The notes under the pieces: model-generated
What the model saw: the letters and a program-made list of their open reading frames with translations, nothing else
Database searches by the model: none
What the model was told of the DNA's origin: nothing
Source: Coemansia sp. RSA 922
Lineage: Eukaryota; Kickxellomycota; Kickxellomycetes; Kickxellales; Kickxellaceae
DNA: 13,912 nt
Assembly (NCBI GenBank): GCA_027577415.1
Contig: JANBQS010000659.1
Location: 1-13,912 of the forward strand
Reading direction: 5' to 3'
Shown: positions 5,658-13,866 of the stretch, in pieces
How positions within the stretch are numbered: the first letter of the stretch is position 1
How the letters are laid out: each line of letters begins with the position of its first letter
Translations under genes and position numbers: made by a program

Positions 5658-8153
5658 CTAAATTGGCGGAATGTGAGGCAAAACGCCCTTGTGCCAAAGG
5701 TGGTAGGTCTTACGTTTGCACTGGTTTGTACTCTTGGTACCCAGTACTTTGCTAAAATAATCAAAGTCAGGCTTTAAATCGCAGCCTTGCACATAGTTAA
5801 CCAGCTTACGAGTCTCTTTCTCCGTCCAGGTCGACGAGTATAGCTTGTCCTTTAAGTCCATCACTCTAAATGTCAACACGGATAGGGGCACGTCCAACTC
5901 TATTGCCGCGAGCTTCGTCGTTGTCTGACCTGTAGCGATGCGATTAGCTAAATCGTTATAGTCGATGTCGCGTAATTTGGCCTGGTAGTGCGGATGTGCG
6001 GTTATACGTGAAGATATTATTGAACTGTAGCTGCGTCGATTGCCAAGGTGTAGCTGTTTGTGGATTTTGTCAAAGATCTCGACGACAGGGTACTTTCCGG
6101 CATACTCATCTACAAGCCTGGATACCTCGTCTAATTCGTCGGCAGAGATGGGCTCCCGTACCTGCTTTGACGACGAGCGTATTTTCAGTGCACTATACAC
6201 ACTTTGGAGTGAAAGCGTGGGAGACAAGTGTCGGGCAACCTCTTTCCAAGTCAGTCCCTTAGCCCTGAGCGCAGTAGCCCGCTCGTAGTTAGCCTCAGTC
6301 CACTTGAACTTGCCCTGCAGCATGTCGTGTATGCAGATGCAGTCATCCATAGCAACCCACATAAAGTTTGACACGGCTCGATAGATCACTGGAGCAGGCA
6401 CCGGATAATGCTCTTTAATAAAGTCTGTCATGCAGTCAGCCATATCTTGCGAAAACAAATCCGGATCATATTGCCATCTCGCCTTGCCGACGTCATACTG
6501 ACTGAGCTCAAGACACTCGCGTAGGCCAAGCTCTGTTGCTTGGCTAACTTTCGACCAGTTAACAGTGCTGTTCGACTCGAGCTGCCTTTGAACCTCACTA
6601 GTTACTATGCTCTCACGGTCATAATCGACTTGTTCGCATTTATGGCCACGATTTATAACACTGACCCGTTGTTTGCACGCTATCACCGAACGACCAAGCG
6701 CCTTGCTAACGAGCTCCCACTTGGCCGCAGTACTCGTCATAGATACATCGATCATCTTCAACAGCGTCTCGTCCTCTGTTGAGGTCCAGTTAGATTTTAG
6801 GTGAGTGTCACCTCTTCGCCTTGAAGCTACAATCGATACCAACACAACCCACATAATGGTATTCAGTACAAGCATCATCAACTCAAATAATTGACAACTT
6901 GCTTTTTTCTTACCTATGGACGTGAGTTGCGTGGGTTTATAGTAGTACCCGTGGGGCGACACTATTCCTAGAAGCTTGGCTGCTTCTTTGTATTTGACAC
7001 CAGAGCCGACAAGATGTTGCAGCTGGCGAGTTTCGTCTGATGACAAAGCAAAGCGGTTGCCTACATTACCGCCATACGTGATCCAGTTGTATCGAGCCAT
7101 AGATGGTAGCACGTCCAACACTTTGCCAATACGGTCCCAGTCCTCGCCGTACTCGCCTACTAACTCTCTCAGCTGCGTCAATCGGTCCAGACTCATGCGG
7201 CCGGCATTTGGCTTGTGAACATATTGACGGCAGAGTAGGCGAATATCGCTTAGCGGCCTATTGGGTAACTCTCGCTTAATAATGTTCACCAACTCCGATC
7301 TAGCCGTCGACTCCATATGCTGCTTGATCAAGTCCTTCATTTGCTCGCGGTCTGCGTCAGTCCATTCGGTAGTTAGCCTTTCAGTCGTCTTTCCATTCGG
7401 CTTTGCTTTAAACTGATAATATCTGTTCTGGAGCGACTTTTCGTTTGGATACTGCATGAAATGCTGGTAGACATCCTTCCAGCTCAGCCCGGAATCACGG
7501 AGCTCACATATCCGCCGATAGCCCACTTCGTTGATCGGATAGTTAAAGGTACCCAGCCCTATGCGCTGACATTCCAGGGCGTCGACGTTCATATAGATGC
7601 CAACTAGCCTCCAATCAATGGTAGAGCAGTCTGCATAGTTGGTCGTCATAAACAGCTTCAATTTTTCCACGTCCGGCTTTGACCAACCACCATACGTGTC
7701 AATCAGCGAGCGAGGCTGTATCGTCGAGTTTGAGGCGTCGAAAAGATCCAAGCATTCGATAAGCGGAGTATCTAGCTCGCTAGCTACCGCCTCCCAATTG
7801 CATCGGCCTAATTTGCTGTCAAAGTGCCGCTCCGCAGTGCTGGTAACCAATGCGCTCTGTTGCTGTCTGCGCCTAGCGTCAACCTCCGCTTGGTCAAAAA
7901 TACTTTGTAGTGTGTCAATCGATAGGCGATATTTTGCGGCCAGGCGATACCATGGAATCGATTTATCGACATTCTGGAGCAGGCGAGCCTCCTCGAAAAT
8001 TCTTTTTCGAATTTCGGCGCTCAGTCCGGCTTGTGAATGACTACTGAGGCGTCTGGCGGGCAATAGAGCCTGAAGTGGCAAGGGCCGGCATTGACTCGCA
8101 TAACCAACTGGTTTGCAATTGATGGACAGCCAAAAGGCTCTACGAGCAAGCAT
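5658..8153 (-). CDS. Mitochondrial-leader Myb/SANT-repeat protein (802 aa after splicing)
   Basis: ATG 8151-8153 to TAG 5658-5660, read continuously or, more likely, with an 87-nt intron (6827-6913) removed to give 802 aa. Residues 1-40 are Arg/Leu/Ser-rich without any Asp or Glu and end in ARRLSSHS, a typical mitochondrial presequence. The rest is a series of degenerate Myb/SANT-like helical units. The clearest are NWTSTEDETLLKMI to KWELVSKALG (spliced ~426-471) and TWTEKETRKLVNYV to FSKVLGTKSTNQCKRK (~746-790); others start near WSKPDVEKL (157) and WTDADREQM (264). The protein is two related halves: RDSGLSWKDVYQHF pairs with RAKGLTWKEVARHL, and NWEAVASELDTPLIECLDLF with NWSKVSQATELGLRECLEL. 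DNA binding, possibly in mitochondria, is inferred. It lies inside the F-box array on the same strand. Confidence 0.85.
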   Translation of the reverse strand: MLARRAFWLSINCKPVGYASQCRPLPLQALLPARRLSSHSQAGLSAEIRKRIFEEARLLQNVDKSIPWYRLAAKYRLSIDTLQSIFDQAEVDARRRQQQSALVTSTAERHFDSKLGRCNWEAVASELDTPLIECLDLFDASNSTIQPRSLIDTYGGWSKPDVEKLKLFMTTNYADCSTIDWRLVGIYMNVDALECQRIGLGTFNYPINEVGYRRICELRDSGLSWKDVYQHFMQYPNEKSLQNRYYQFKAKPNGKTTERLTTEWTDADREQMKDLIKQHMESTARSELVNIIKRELPNRPLSDIRLLCRQYVHKPNAGRMSLDRLTQLRELVGEYGEDWDRIGKVLDVLPSMARYNWITYGGNVGNRFALSSDETRQLQHLVGSGVKYKEAAKLLGIVSPHGYYYKPTQLTSIGKKKASCQLFELMMLVLNTIMWVVLVSIVASRRRGDTHLKSNWTSTEDETLLKMIDVSMTSTAAKWELVSKALGRSVIACKQRVSVINRGHKCEQVDYDRESIVTSEVQRQLESNSTVNWSKVSQATELGLRECLELSQYDVGKARWQYDPDLFSQDMADCMTDFIKEHYPVPAPVIYRAVSNFMWVAMDDCICIHDMLQGKFKWTEANYERATALRAKGLTWKEVARHLSPTLSLQSVYSALKIRSSSKQVREPISADELDEVSRLVDEYAGKYPVVEIFDKIHKQLHLGNRRSYSSIISSRITAHPHYQAKLRDIDYNDLANRIATGQTTTKLAAIELDVPLSVLTFRVMDLKDKLYSSTWTEKETRKLVNYVQGCDLKPDFDYFSKVLGTKSTNQCKRKTYHLWHKGVLPHIPPI
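6827..6913 (-). other. Predicted 87-nt stop-free intron in the Myb-like gene
   Basis: On the minus strand the sequence reads TCCATAG|GTAAGA ... GATTGTAG|CTTCAAG. The donor is consensus, there is an ACTGAAT-type branch-point candidate and a T/G-rich 3' part. The length is a multiple of three and the frame inside has no stop. Retention would insert 29 residues, mostly hydrophobic (LFELMMLVL then WVVLVSIV), absent from the corresponding place in the protein's second half. Splicing restores TSI-A-SRRRGD and keeps the frame. Confidence 0.75.
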
Positions 8154-8328
8154 TTAGACGAACTAAAGAATACAAAAAAAAAAAACAATAATAACAAAAA
8201 ATGAAGAACAAAAGAAAATGAAAAACAACAAAACGCGTGGCTTGGATTTCTAACTCGGACTTTGATCTACGATCTCTTGTAGTCTTGATAATCAGATCAA
8301 TGACGTTCATTTGCGAAACTGTTTGGAT

Positions 8329-8343
8329 ACATGTTGACATATT
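8329..8343 (-). repeat. 3'-flank block shared with gene B (other copy 2371-2385)
   Basis: An identical 15-mer, ACATGTTGACATATT, lies 33 bp beyond the stop of fragment B', mirroring its position after gene B. It also lies in the short promoter region of the Myb-like gene (start codon 8153), so that promoter borders on, or partly consists of, duplicated F-box-gene flank. Confidence 0.65.
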
Positions 8344-8375
8344 TCGTATATTGAAGCAATAGAAGCATTGACTTT

Positions 8376-8696
8376 TCAATCTTTCCACTTTTCACGTAGC
8401 AAACGTCTCAGGCGTGGCGCATCTTGACTAAATCTGGACTCGGCAATTTCTTTCCTGCATTGCCAGCATGAACTCCCTGCGATGCAGCGTTGCAATAGCC
8501 GCGTAGTCAAAGTTGGGACAAGCCTGTGCCAGAGACAACATACACGTTGCTAGCTCAATGTAGTAAACTTCCATACCCCAATCAGTCTCAACATGCCAGC
8601 CCCGGAATCGCTCTCCGATTGGGGGCAAAAAGTCGAACGAACGTAGCCAGGAAGCATGGCCATGCTGACACCTTGAGGAAACTCACCAACATCCAT
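8376..8696 (-). pseudogene. B': broken C-terminal fragment of a B-type F-box/LRR-like gene
   Basis: Minus-strand frames give GEFPQGVSMAMLPGYVRS, then PPIGERFRGWHVE, ELATCMLSLAQACPNFDYA, REFMLAMQE, and finally IAESRFSQDAPRLRRLL. These follow the end of gene B (LPQGLSIAELPEYVRS ... FSQDAPRLRRLIL). Two frameshifts break it: one near 8621-8632 between VRS and PPIG, the other near 8447-8455 between MQE and IAE. It then reaches TGA 8376-8378. The N-terminal part of the parent is absent and the homologous end near 8700 is also shortened. Its 3' flank matches that of gene B (see 2371-2385). It lies immediately downstream of gene A, which belongs to the other subtype. Confidence 0.85.
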
Positions 8697-8777
8697 AGGC
8701 AGGGAGAAGAGAAAAGCAAAGGACTAGGCAACAAACTTTTTAATTTTTAATTTTTGATATTCGTGAATCTAATACGT

Positions 8778-10511
8778 TCAGTTCTGTTTACCATTCCACC
8801 CGTTAAACAATAAGCGACGAAGGCGAGGCGCATAGGGCTTGAAAAGGTCCGAGGAGATATCCTTCTCCATCATCTCCATAAACAACTCGCGTTGGGAAGA
8901 CGGTGGAGTGGCAAAATCAAAATTGGGACAAGCCAGTGCCAGCAGTAGCACGCAGGTCGTGGTTCCAGAGTAATTGTTAAAGTGACCTCTGTCGAGATGC
9001 CAGCACCGGAATTGCCTACCCATCGGAGCATAGTTAGACACGATATGTTCAGGAAGGTTGTCCAAGTCGACACCGTTGCGCATAGTACCGAGGCTGGGCA
9101 ACGACGTTTGTAGATCTGACAGAAGCGGAAGCGATTGTATTAAGGAAATGGCATGCCAAAGCTCCAGGTACAAGTTCGGTAGTGACAGGACCTGGATACA
9201 CTCATACTTTCCAAGCAATGAGAACGTGGTTGCAGGGTTGGCCAAATAAGGAGTCCTACCGTATTCCCGCATAGCCGCTCCAGATCCAATACTACACACG
9301 AACTGCTGAATCTCGGTGGGTGAAGTAAACACTGATCCAAAGTCAGCGGTAAACCCAATTTTGAGCCTTCGCAGCCTTGGATGACTACCCGGCACAAACA
9401 CCTTGTATTTGCGAAGCATGGAGGCACCAAGTCTATCCAACTGTAATTCCAACCACTCGAGTGTGGCCGCATTGCCCCTGAAAAGGGTATCGTCGTCAAA
9501 AGCGCTGTTAAGGTTAAGGTGTAGTCGCCGAAGGATGGGGAACGGAGCAGCGCCATAAAATTCCGGACGCCTCCACTCGTCAGATTTTGACCACAACCGT
9601 AGCTTTAGCGTAAGTAAGCGCGGATACACCACGTGCTTGCCATCATCGTCCTGGACAATGCCCAAAACGCCCAAGTTATGCTCGCACTCAATGTTCAGAG
9701 ACTGCAATGTCAGCGCATTCTTCCGCGCCAGTTGAATGAACTGATTGACACTGTCGACGTCAGACGCAGAGAGGTAGCTGATATGCGACAGGTTGCAGAC
9801 CACGTCCTGTTGCAGCCATATTGGATCCGCGTCATACGATAGGCAGCTGTACTTGATGCGATGGCCAAGTTGGTAGAGTCGGCAGGCTAGATCGCCGAAT
9901 TGTTGATCGGGCATACTGGGCATGTCGTCACAGTTTACGGGCTGCACTCTAATCTCGTCGACCAAGGGAATCATCTGCTTGATGCGCTCGACAAATGCGC
10001 AAACATTAGCTTTGGCTGTCAATGGATCAATTCCAATATCCCGGGCCACATAATCATATGCGTTCATGGCCAGAACGAATGCGATCTTACGAGCTAGCGG
10101 AAAGGCACAACCATCATAGGGCGCTCGAGATAACTTTTCCAAAGCCTCGCCAGAATATACAGATTGGTCACTCAAAAATAATGTTATATCCCTTGCCGAG
10201 TGGTGTGTAGAATAGCCAAGTTTATAAAGCCTATCGTGGCCAACATCAGTACAAGGGACTGGCAAGTGAGGTTTGTCGATATCGCCGAGTGATATGCTAG
10301 AGAGGTTTAGCACAAAGATGTGGCAGTAGTGTGAGTAAGCGACAGCACGAAAGTTGCTACAGACCCATAGCAATGGTTTTAACAATATCTTGTAGTTGAG
10401 AGAGTTCACAACAACGCCGTCGGAAAGTACACGACTGCTGCCTACGACGTGGTTGACAACCAGGCGAACGACATGTTGCGGGAGCAACTGTAAAGGCGAA
10501 AGCGTAGACAT
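8778..10511 (-). CDS. Gene A: F-box/LRR-like protein (577 aa)
   Basis: Intact and intronless. I start it at ATG 10509-10511 (MSTLSPLQLLPQHVV), which aligns with the start of gene B; the frame can be extended to 10532 only with a TTG codon. Residues ~5-62 form a divergent F-box (LQLLPQHVVRLVVNHV, LLKPLLWVCSNFRAVA). Leucine-rich segments follow (LQSLNIECE, LLTLKLRLW, ILRRLHLNL, ATLEWLELQL, RLRRLKIGF, IQVLSLPNL), then the C-terminal block NYAPMGRQFRCWHL, LLLALACPNFDFA and APRLRRLLFN. A role as a substrate receptor of SCF-type ubiquitin ligases is a family-level inference and unproved. It lacks the acidic insert of gene B. The truncated copies A1 and A2 elsewhere in the window derive from this subtype. 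A CCAAT box lies 69 bp upstream. Confidence 0.85.
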   Translation of the reverse strand: MSTLSPLQLLPQHVVRLVVNHVVGSSRVLSDGVVVNSLNYKILLKPLLWVCSNFRAVAYSHYCHIFVLNLSSISLGDIDKPHLPVPCTDVGHDRLYKLGYSTHHSARDITLFLSDQSVYSGEALEKLSRAPYDGCAFPLARKIAFVLAMNAYDYVARDIGIDPLTAKANVCAFVERIKQMIPLVDEIRVQPVNCDDMPSMPDQQFGDLACRLYQLGHRIKYSCLSYDADPIWLQQDVVCNLSHISYLSASDVDSVNQFIQLARKNALTLQSLNIECEHNLGVLGIVQDDDGKHVVYPRLLTLKLRLWSKSDEWRRPEFYGAAPFPILRRLHLNLNSAFDDDTLFRGNAATLEWLELQLDRLGASMLRKYKVFVPGSHPRLRRLKIGFTADFGSVFTSPTEIQQFVCSIGSGAAMREYGRTPYLANPATTFSLLGKYECIQVLSLPNLYLELWHAISLIQSLPLLSDLQTSLPSLGTMRNGVDLDNLPEHIVSNYAPMGRQFRCWHLDRGHFNNYSGTTTCVLLLALACPNFDFATPPSSQRELFMEMMEKDISSDLFKPYAPRLRRLLFNGWNGKQN

Positions 10512-10858
10512 AATATTTGAATTTGCAAACAAATTAAAGAGAGAAAAAAAATAAAGCAGAGGAAAGAATAAAAAAAACTATTGGTTCAGTCTGCACGACG
10601 ATGTTGTCGCCAGAAATCAATGCAGGTTGATCGACTGTCGCTAATAGTAAAAACTAAAGGATCCTTTTTCTCTACCATTGCAAAGAAGCACACCATATAG
10701 CCCACTTGGGCTGCATCTCTGAGCGTCTCAACCAAAAAAGGAATAAATGAATGGTAATAATGAAAAAGACAAACAGATCAAAAAATAATAAAGGAGACAT
10801 GTAGAAGAAGAAGAAAAAACGAGAGAGAGCAAAAGATAGCTTTTCCCTCCTCACTCTC
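10512..10858. other. Intergenic: CCR4 3' flank and gene A promoter
   Basis: These 347 bp separate the CCR4 stop from the ATG of gene A on the same strand. The CCR4-proximal part is pyrimidine-rich on the transcribed strand (10801-10858). The gene-A-proximal part holds a CCAAT box (10580-10584) and T/C-rich stretches. No gene, RNA or TATA box was recognised. Confidence 0.6.
10580..10584 (-). promoter_or_regulatory. CCAAT box of gene A
   Basis: GAACCAATAG on the minus strand, 69 bp upstream of ATG 10511, followed by T/C-rich tracts toward the start. Gene B has two CCAAT boxes further upstream of its start, so this element is shared between the paralogues although its position is not. Confidence 0.4.
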
Positions 10859-13401
10859 TTACTTTCGGTTGTACTGGAATGAATGACGGCCAGGTGTACC
10901 AGAGGTGTTTGGTACGCTACCCGCAGGCTTCCACTTGAATTCCGCCATGATCGGAATGTGATCCGATGGGATATGAGCGTTGGGGTAACCCACGGTCTGA
11001 CGAGACCACTCCTGGTCAATCTCGCCCAACAGACCAGTTGTCGCCATCATACCCGTAGTGTACCAGATATAGTCGATAGTGCCGCTAAAAGTCGGTGTAA
11101 AGTTCGTCATAGGCAGTTCGCCCACACTCGCATAGGCCGACTTTAAGCCGAACGGGTGCCGCAAGCCATGCCGCTTATAATCAGCGTATGGCTCTAGACG
11201 CAACAGGTCCTCGTGGTCCTTGTCCAGCCGGCCGCGCGAGAGGAACTCATAGAGGCCCGAGTCAGGCGTCGAGTTAAAGTCGCCGCAGATAATAGCCGCA
11301 ATCTTCTGGAACTGCTTCTGCTGCTGTTGCAATTGCATCTGAACCCGGTGAGCCTCAGACCCGCTATCACCGCCATAGTGCACTGGAGGTGCTGGCGCAA
11401 GACCGCCATACTTTTTAGCCAGCAAGGCCAGCTCCTCAGTAAGCATCGCGGTCTGTACCATCTTGACGTCAGTAAACTCCGGATCCCAGTGCACATGAGC
11501 ATTGGCCACAAACACAGTGGGCTCGCCAGGCAGCTTGCAGTGCTTGAGCACAGCAAAGCCGACAATATTGTCCTTGGTCATAAAGCGATTGAAAAAGTCG
11601 TCGCACTTGCGGAAATCCTTACGGCTAAGCGCGCTTTGCTGGAACTCGAGCAAGTGTGATGCCACGCACTTGAACATAGACGACTTGTAAAATGTCGCAC
11701 ACCCGTCTACCAGCTTGCGCTCGCCTTCGCTCATTGTGCGTGCCCGCGACTTTGTCCAGAACACTCCCTCGTAGCCCATCTCACCCAGCTTTTCCTTAAA
11801 GAACTCGTCAAACTGGTTCGCCTCCACCTCTTGCAAACAGATGATATCGGGCTGGAATGCGTTGAGCTCTGACATGATCGTATCGCGCCGGTACTCCCAT
11901 GCTAGCGCCCACGACGGACAGTAGTTGTACATCTGCGGAGTGGCGTACTTGGGACACAGCACGTTATAGCTGAGAACCGTAAGGACATCAGGACTGTCGG
12001 TCTTTACGTCCTTGTCGAGCGCGACCCATTGGCGATCAGGAGGCGCCGCCATTGCCGTGCCGCTGTCACGAAGGTACTCGACGAGCGCCCGAGTGCCCTC
12101 CTTTTGCAGCAGGCCCTTCAGCTCATCTTGCAGCGGGTTACCCTCCAGCCCAAGCGATTCAAGCTGGTATAATGTGCCTAGCTCGTACGGCAGATCGGTG
12201 ATCCGGTTGTCAAACAAAAGCAGCTCCTTCAATTTGCAGCACAAACCAAGTTCGGGCGGGATCGCGCTGAGCAAGTTTCCAGACGCGTCAAGTTCCTCCA
12301 AGTTGCGCAACTGAGAAATGGCCACAGGCAAGCTCGCCAGCTGGTTGTGATTCAGGTAGAGCTTTGTCAGAAAAGTGTACTTGAACAAGGGCGATGAGAT
12401 CGCCCGCAGGTTCATTCCACCCAGATCAAGCTCCGTCCAGCGAGGTCCACTCTTTGCTGTCGCGACCTGCTGCTGTACCGGGGTGCCCATAGCCGGTGGG
12501 TTAGAATTGCCGCTCGAGTAGTAAGTAGCCGGAGTCCGGCGGTCGTTGGCCGATCCAATAGAAGTGCTCTTGGCGCGAGTACTAGGCGGCCTGATGATAG
12601 CAGGAGTCGATCCTTGTCCATTCATGTGGCCCAGGGGTGTCGTCGACCGACCGCTTAGGAAGTCGGCATAGTTGCTGACAGGAGTGCCAGAGGCCATATG
12701 AGAGGGGTCAAACGTGCTGCCGCCCAAGTAGTTTGCCTGCTGCCGCTGCAGCGCCATTGCAGCACGAGCATGGTGATGTGGTGTAGCCGAAGCTCTGGAC
12801 CGTTGGTGCACAATGATCTGCTGCTGGTGGTACTGGCTACTAGGAATCACAGAGGTCGGTGCCATTTGCAGCGGACCACTCATTACAGATGGCGAGGACA
12901 TCATAGGGTTGCCCTGTGCCGCTGCCACCGCGGCTGCCTGCGCCGCTGCTACTGCTTGAACCGACGACATTCCCGATACTCCATCAGAATTGGCATATAG
13001 CGCGTGTGGCGGAGCCATACTCCCCATCATACCAGCTCCATTGACCATCATCGCCGAGGGCATAACACCACCCATGCCCATACCGTGGTCGCCTGGTCCT
13101 AGTCCGCCCGCCATTCCAACCAAGTGTGTGTTGCTACCGCCTCCCATCGATGCTGCTATATAGTGACCTATGTTACTGCCATCCCCCAAAAACCAAATCC
13201 GACACACAAAAAGACAAAAACAAAAACAAGGCAGTGTTAGTAAAGAAAAAATGAGCCAGGACATGCCTAATTCTAATCGCTAGCTTATAATCCCGTCAAA
13301 GTCCACATACCTGTAGCATCGCCCTGAGATGTGCCGCTCATTCCAGGTCGTCCATGTTGTGGCAACTGTTGGCCAGGGGCCTGGCCCTGTTGCATGTACA
13401 T
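10859..13401 (-). CDS. CCR4: CCR4 deadenylase, LRR plus EEP nuclease (799 aa, one intron)
   Basis: Exons 13401-13311 and 13167-10859 join to 800 codons including the stop. The product is the catalytic poly(A)-tail exonuclease of the CCR4-NOT complex. Numbering the spliced protein: a Gln/Gly/Met/Ala-rich disordered region (1-270); leucine-rich repeats (~274-376: LTELDLGG-like, LTKLYLNHNQLASLP, LEELDASGNLLSAIP, LKELLLFDNRITDLP), which in yeast CCR4 contact the CAF1 subunit; then the endonuclease/exonuclease/phosphatase fold (~428-777). Its active-site residues are present: N432 (LSYNVLCP), E477 (CLQEVE), H588 (NAHVHWDP), D660 and N662 (GDFNS), D729 (GTIDYIW) and H767 (PSDHIP). A Gln-rich loop (~635-650) interrupts the domain. 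An in-frame TAA directly precedes ATG 13401. The 45-nt pyrimidine tract at 13571-13615 probably belongs to the promoter or leader. Confidence 0.95.
13168..13310 (-). other. CCR4 intron 1 (143 nt)
   Basis: On the minus strand: ACAG|GTATGT donor at 13310, a perfect TACTAAC branch point at 13236-13242, a T-rich tract, and an ACATAG|GTCAC acceptor at 13168. Joining gives ...GDAT-G-HYIAAS in one frame with the 30-codon first exon (starting MYMQQGQAPGQQ). The nearer CAG acceptor at the GATGGCAG site would put a stop in frame. Confidence 0.85.
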
Positions 13402-13866
13402 TTACCAACAGTAAACTACTTGCGCCAGTTTAATTCGAGTCGGATGTATCGCTGAAATCGCCTGCTCAAGAAAGTTCAGTAATAGTGTCTTGCTTTTTCT
13501 TCTACGGAATACGTTCGTAAGAATAATAAAGAAATTGCTAAAGAGTCAAATGAAAAATGTGCGTTAAATCGAAAGGAGAAAAAAAAAGAGAGAGAAAAGA
13601 AAAGAGAAAAGAAAATTTACTGGTCTAGCTTTAGTGATTGCAAAAATAAAACCAAATGTTTCCACTCTCACAGCCATTGTCTTTTGTTAAGCTGGGGGGT
13701 GATTTACAAGTGGATCTTTTCGCTTGAGAAGAATGTCCAATTATCTTACTCTTTTAAAATACTACGCTTGCGTATGTTACATTATGTATAACACATACAG
13801 ATAGTGTGAATGCAACAGATCGGATATGTATTATCCTGCTATTAGATCGAAATAGCAATATAAGCC
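13402..13866. other. CCR4 upstream region with 45-nt polypurine tract
   Basis: These 465 bp lie upstream of CCR4 and probably also of a rightward gene. A pure purine run of 45 nt (13571-13615; polypyrimidine on the CCR4 strand) lies 170-214 bp upstream of the CCR4 ATG. A CCAAT box is present on the plus strand at 13737-13741. No coding frame, RNA or TATA box was recognised. Confidence 0.55.

Noticed and set aside
6827..6913. Transmembrane helix in the Myb-like protein
   Set aside because: Better explained as a retained-frame intron; the duplicated half of the protein has no such segment.
7639..8040. 133-aa plus-strand frame opposite the Myb-like gene
   Set aside because: Antisense shadow without any promoter or protein-like pattern.
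8140..8388. 82-aa minus-strand frame with a Phe-rich hydrophobic end
   Set aside because: It has no ATG start, the hydrophobic part is translation of an A/T homopolymer promoter stretch, and it overlaps both the Myb-like start codon and the end of relic B'.
2432..10511. A toxin, immunity or defence system based on the F-box/Myb array
   Set aside because: No nuclease, NLR, protease or toxin-like domain accompanies these genes; a lineage-expanded F-box-like family fits the sequence without a special system.
10512..10532. Seven-residue N-terminal extension of gene A
   Set aside because: It begins with TTG, not ATG; ATG 10511 aligns with the start of gene B.
11213..11659. 148-aa plus-strand frame opposite CCR4
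   Set aside because: A shadow of the conserved EEP nuclease coding sequence; Leu/Arg-rich composition typical of an antisense frame.
13200..13264. Hydrophobic N-terminus of the long CCR4 frame, resembling a signal peptide
   Set aside because: It lies inside an intron with consensus donor, TACTAAC branch point and acceptor; CCR4 is a cytosolic and nuclear enzyme.
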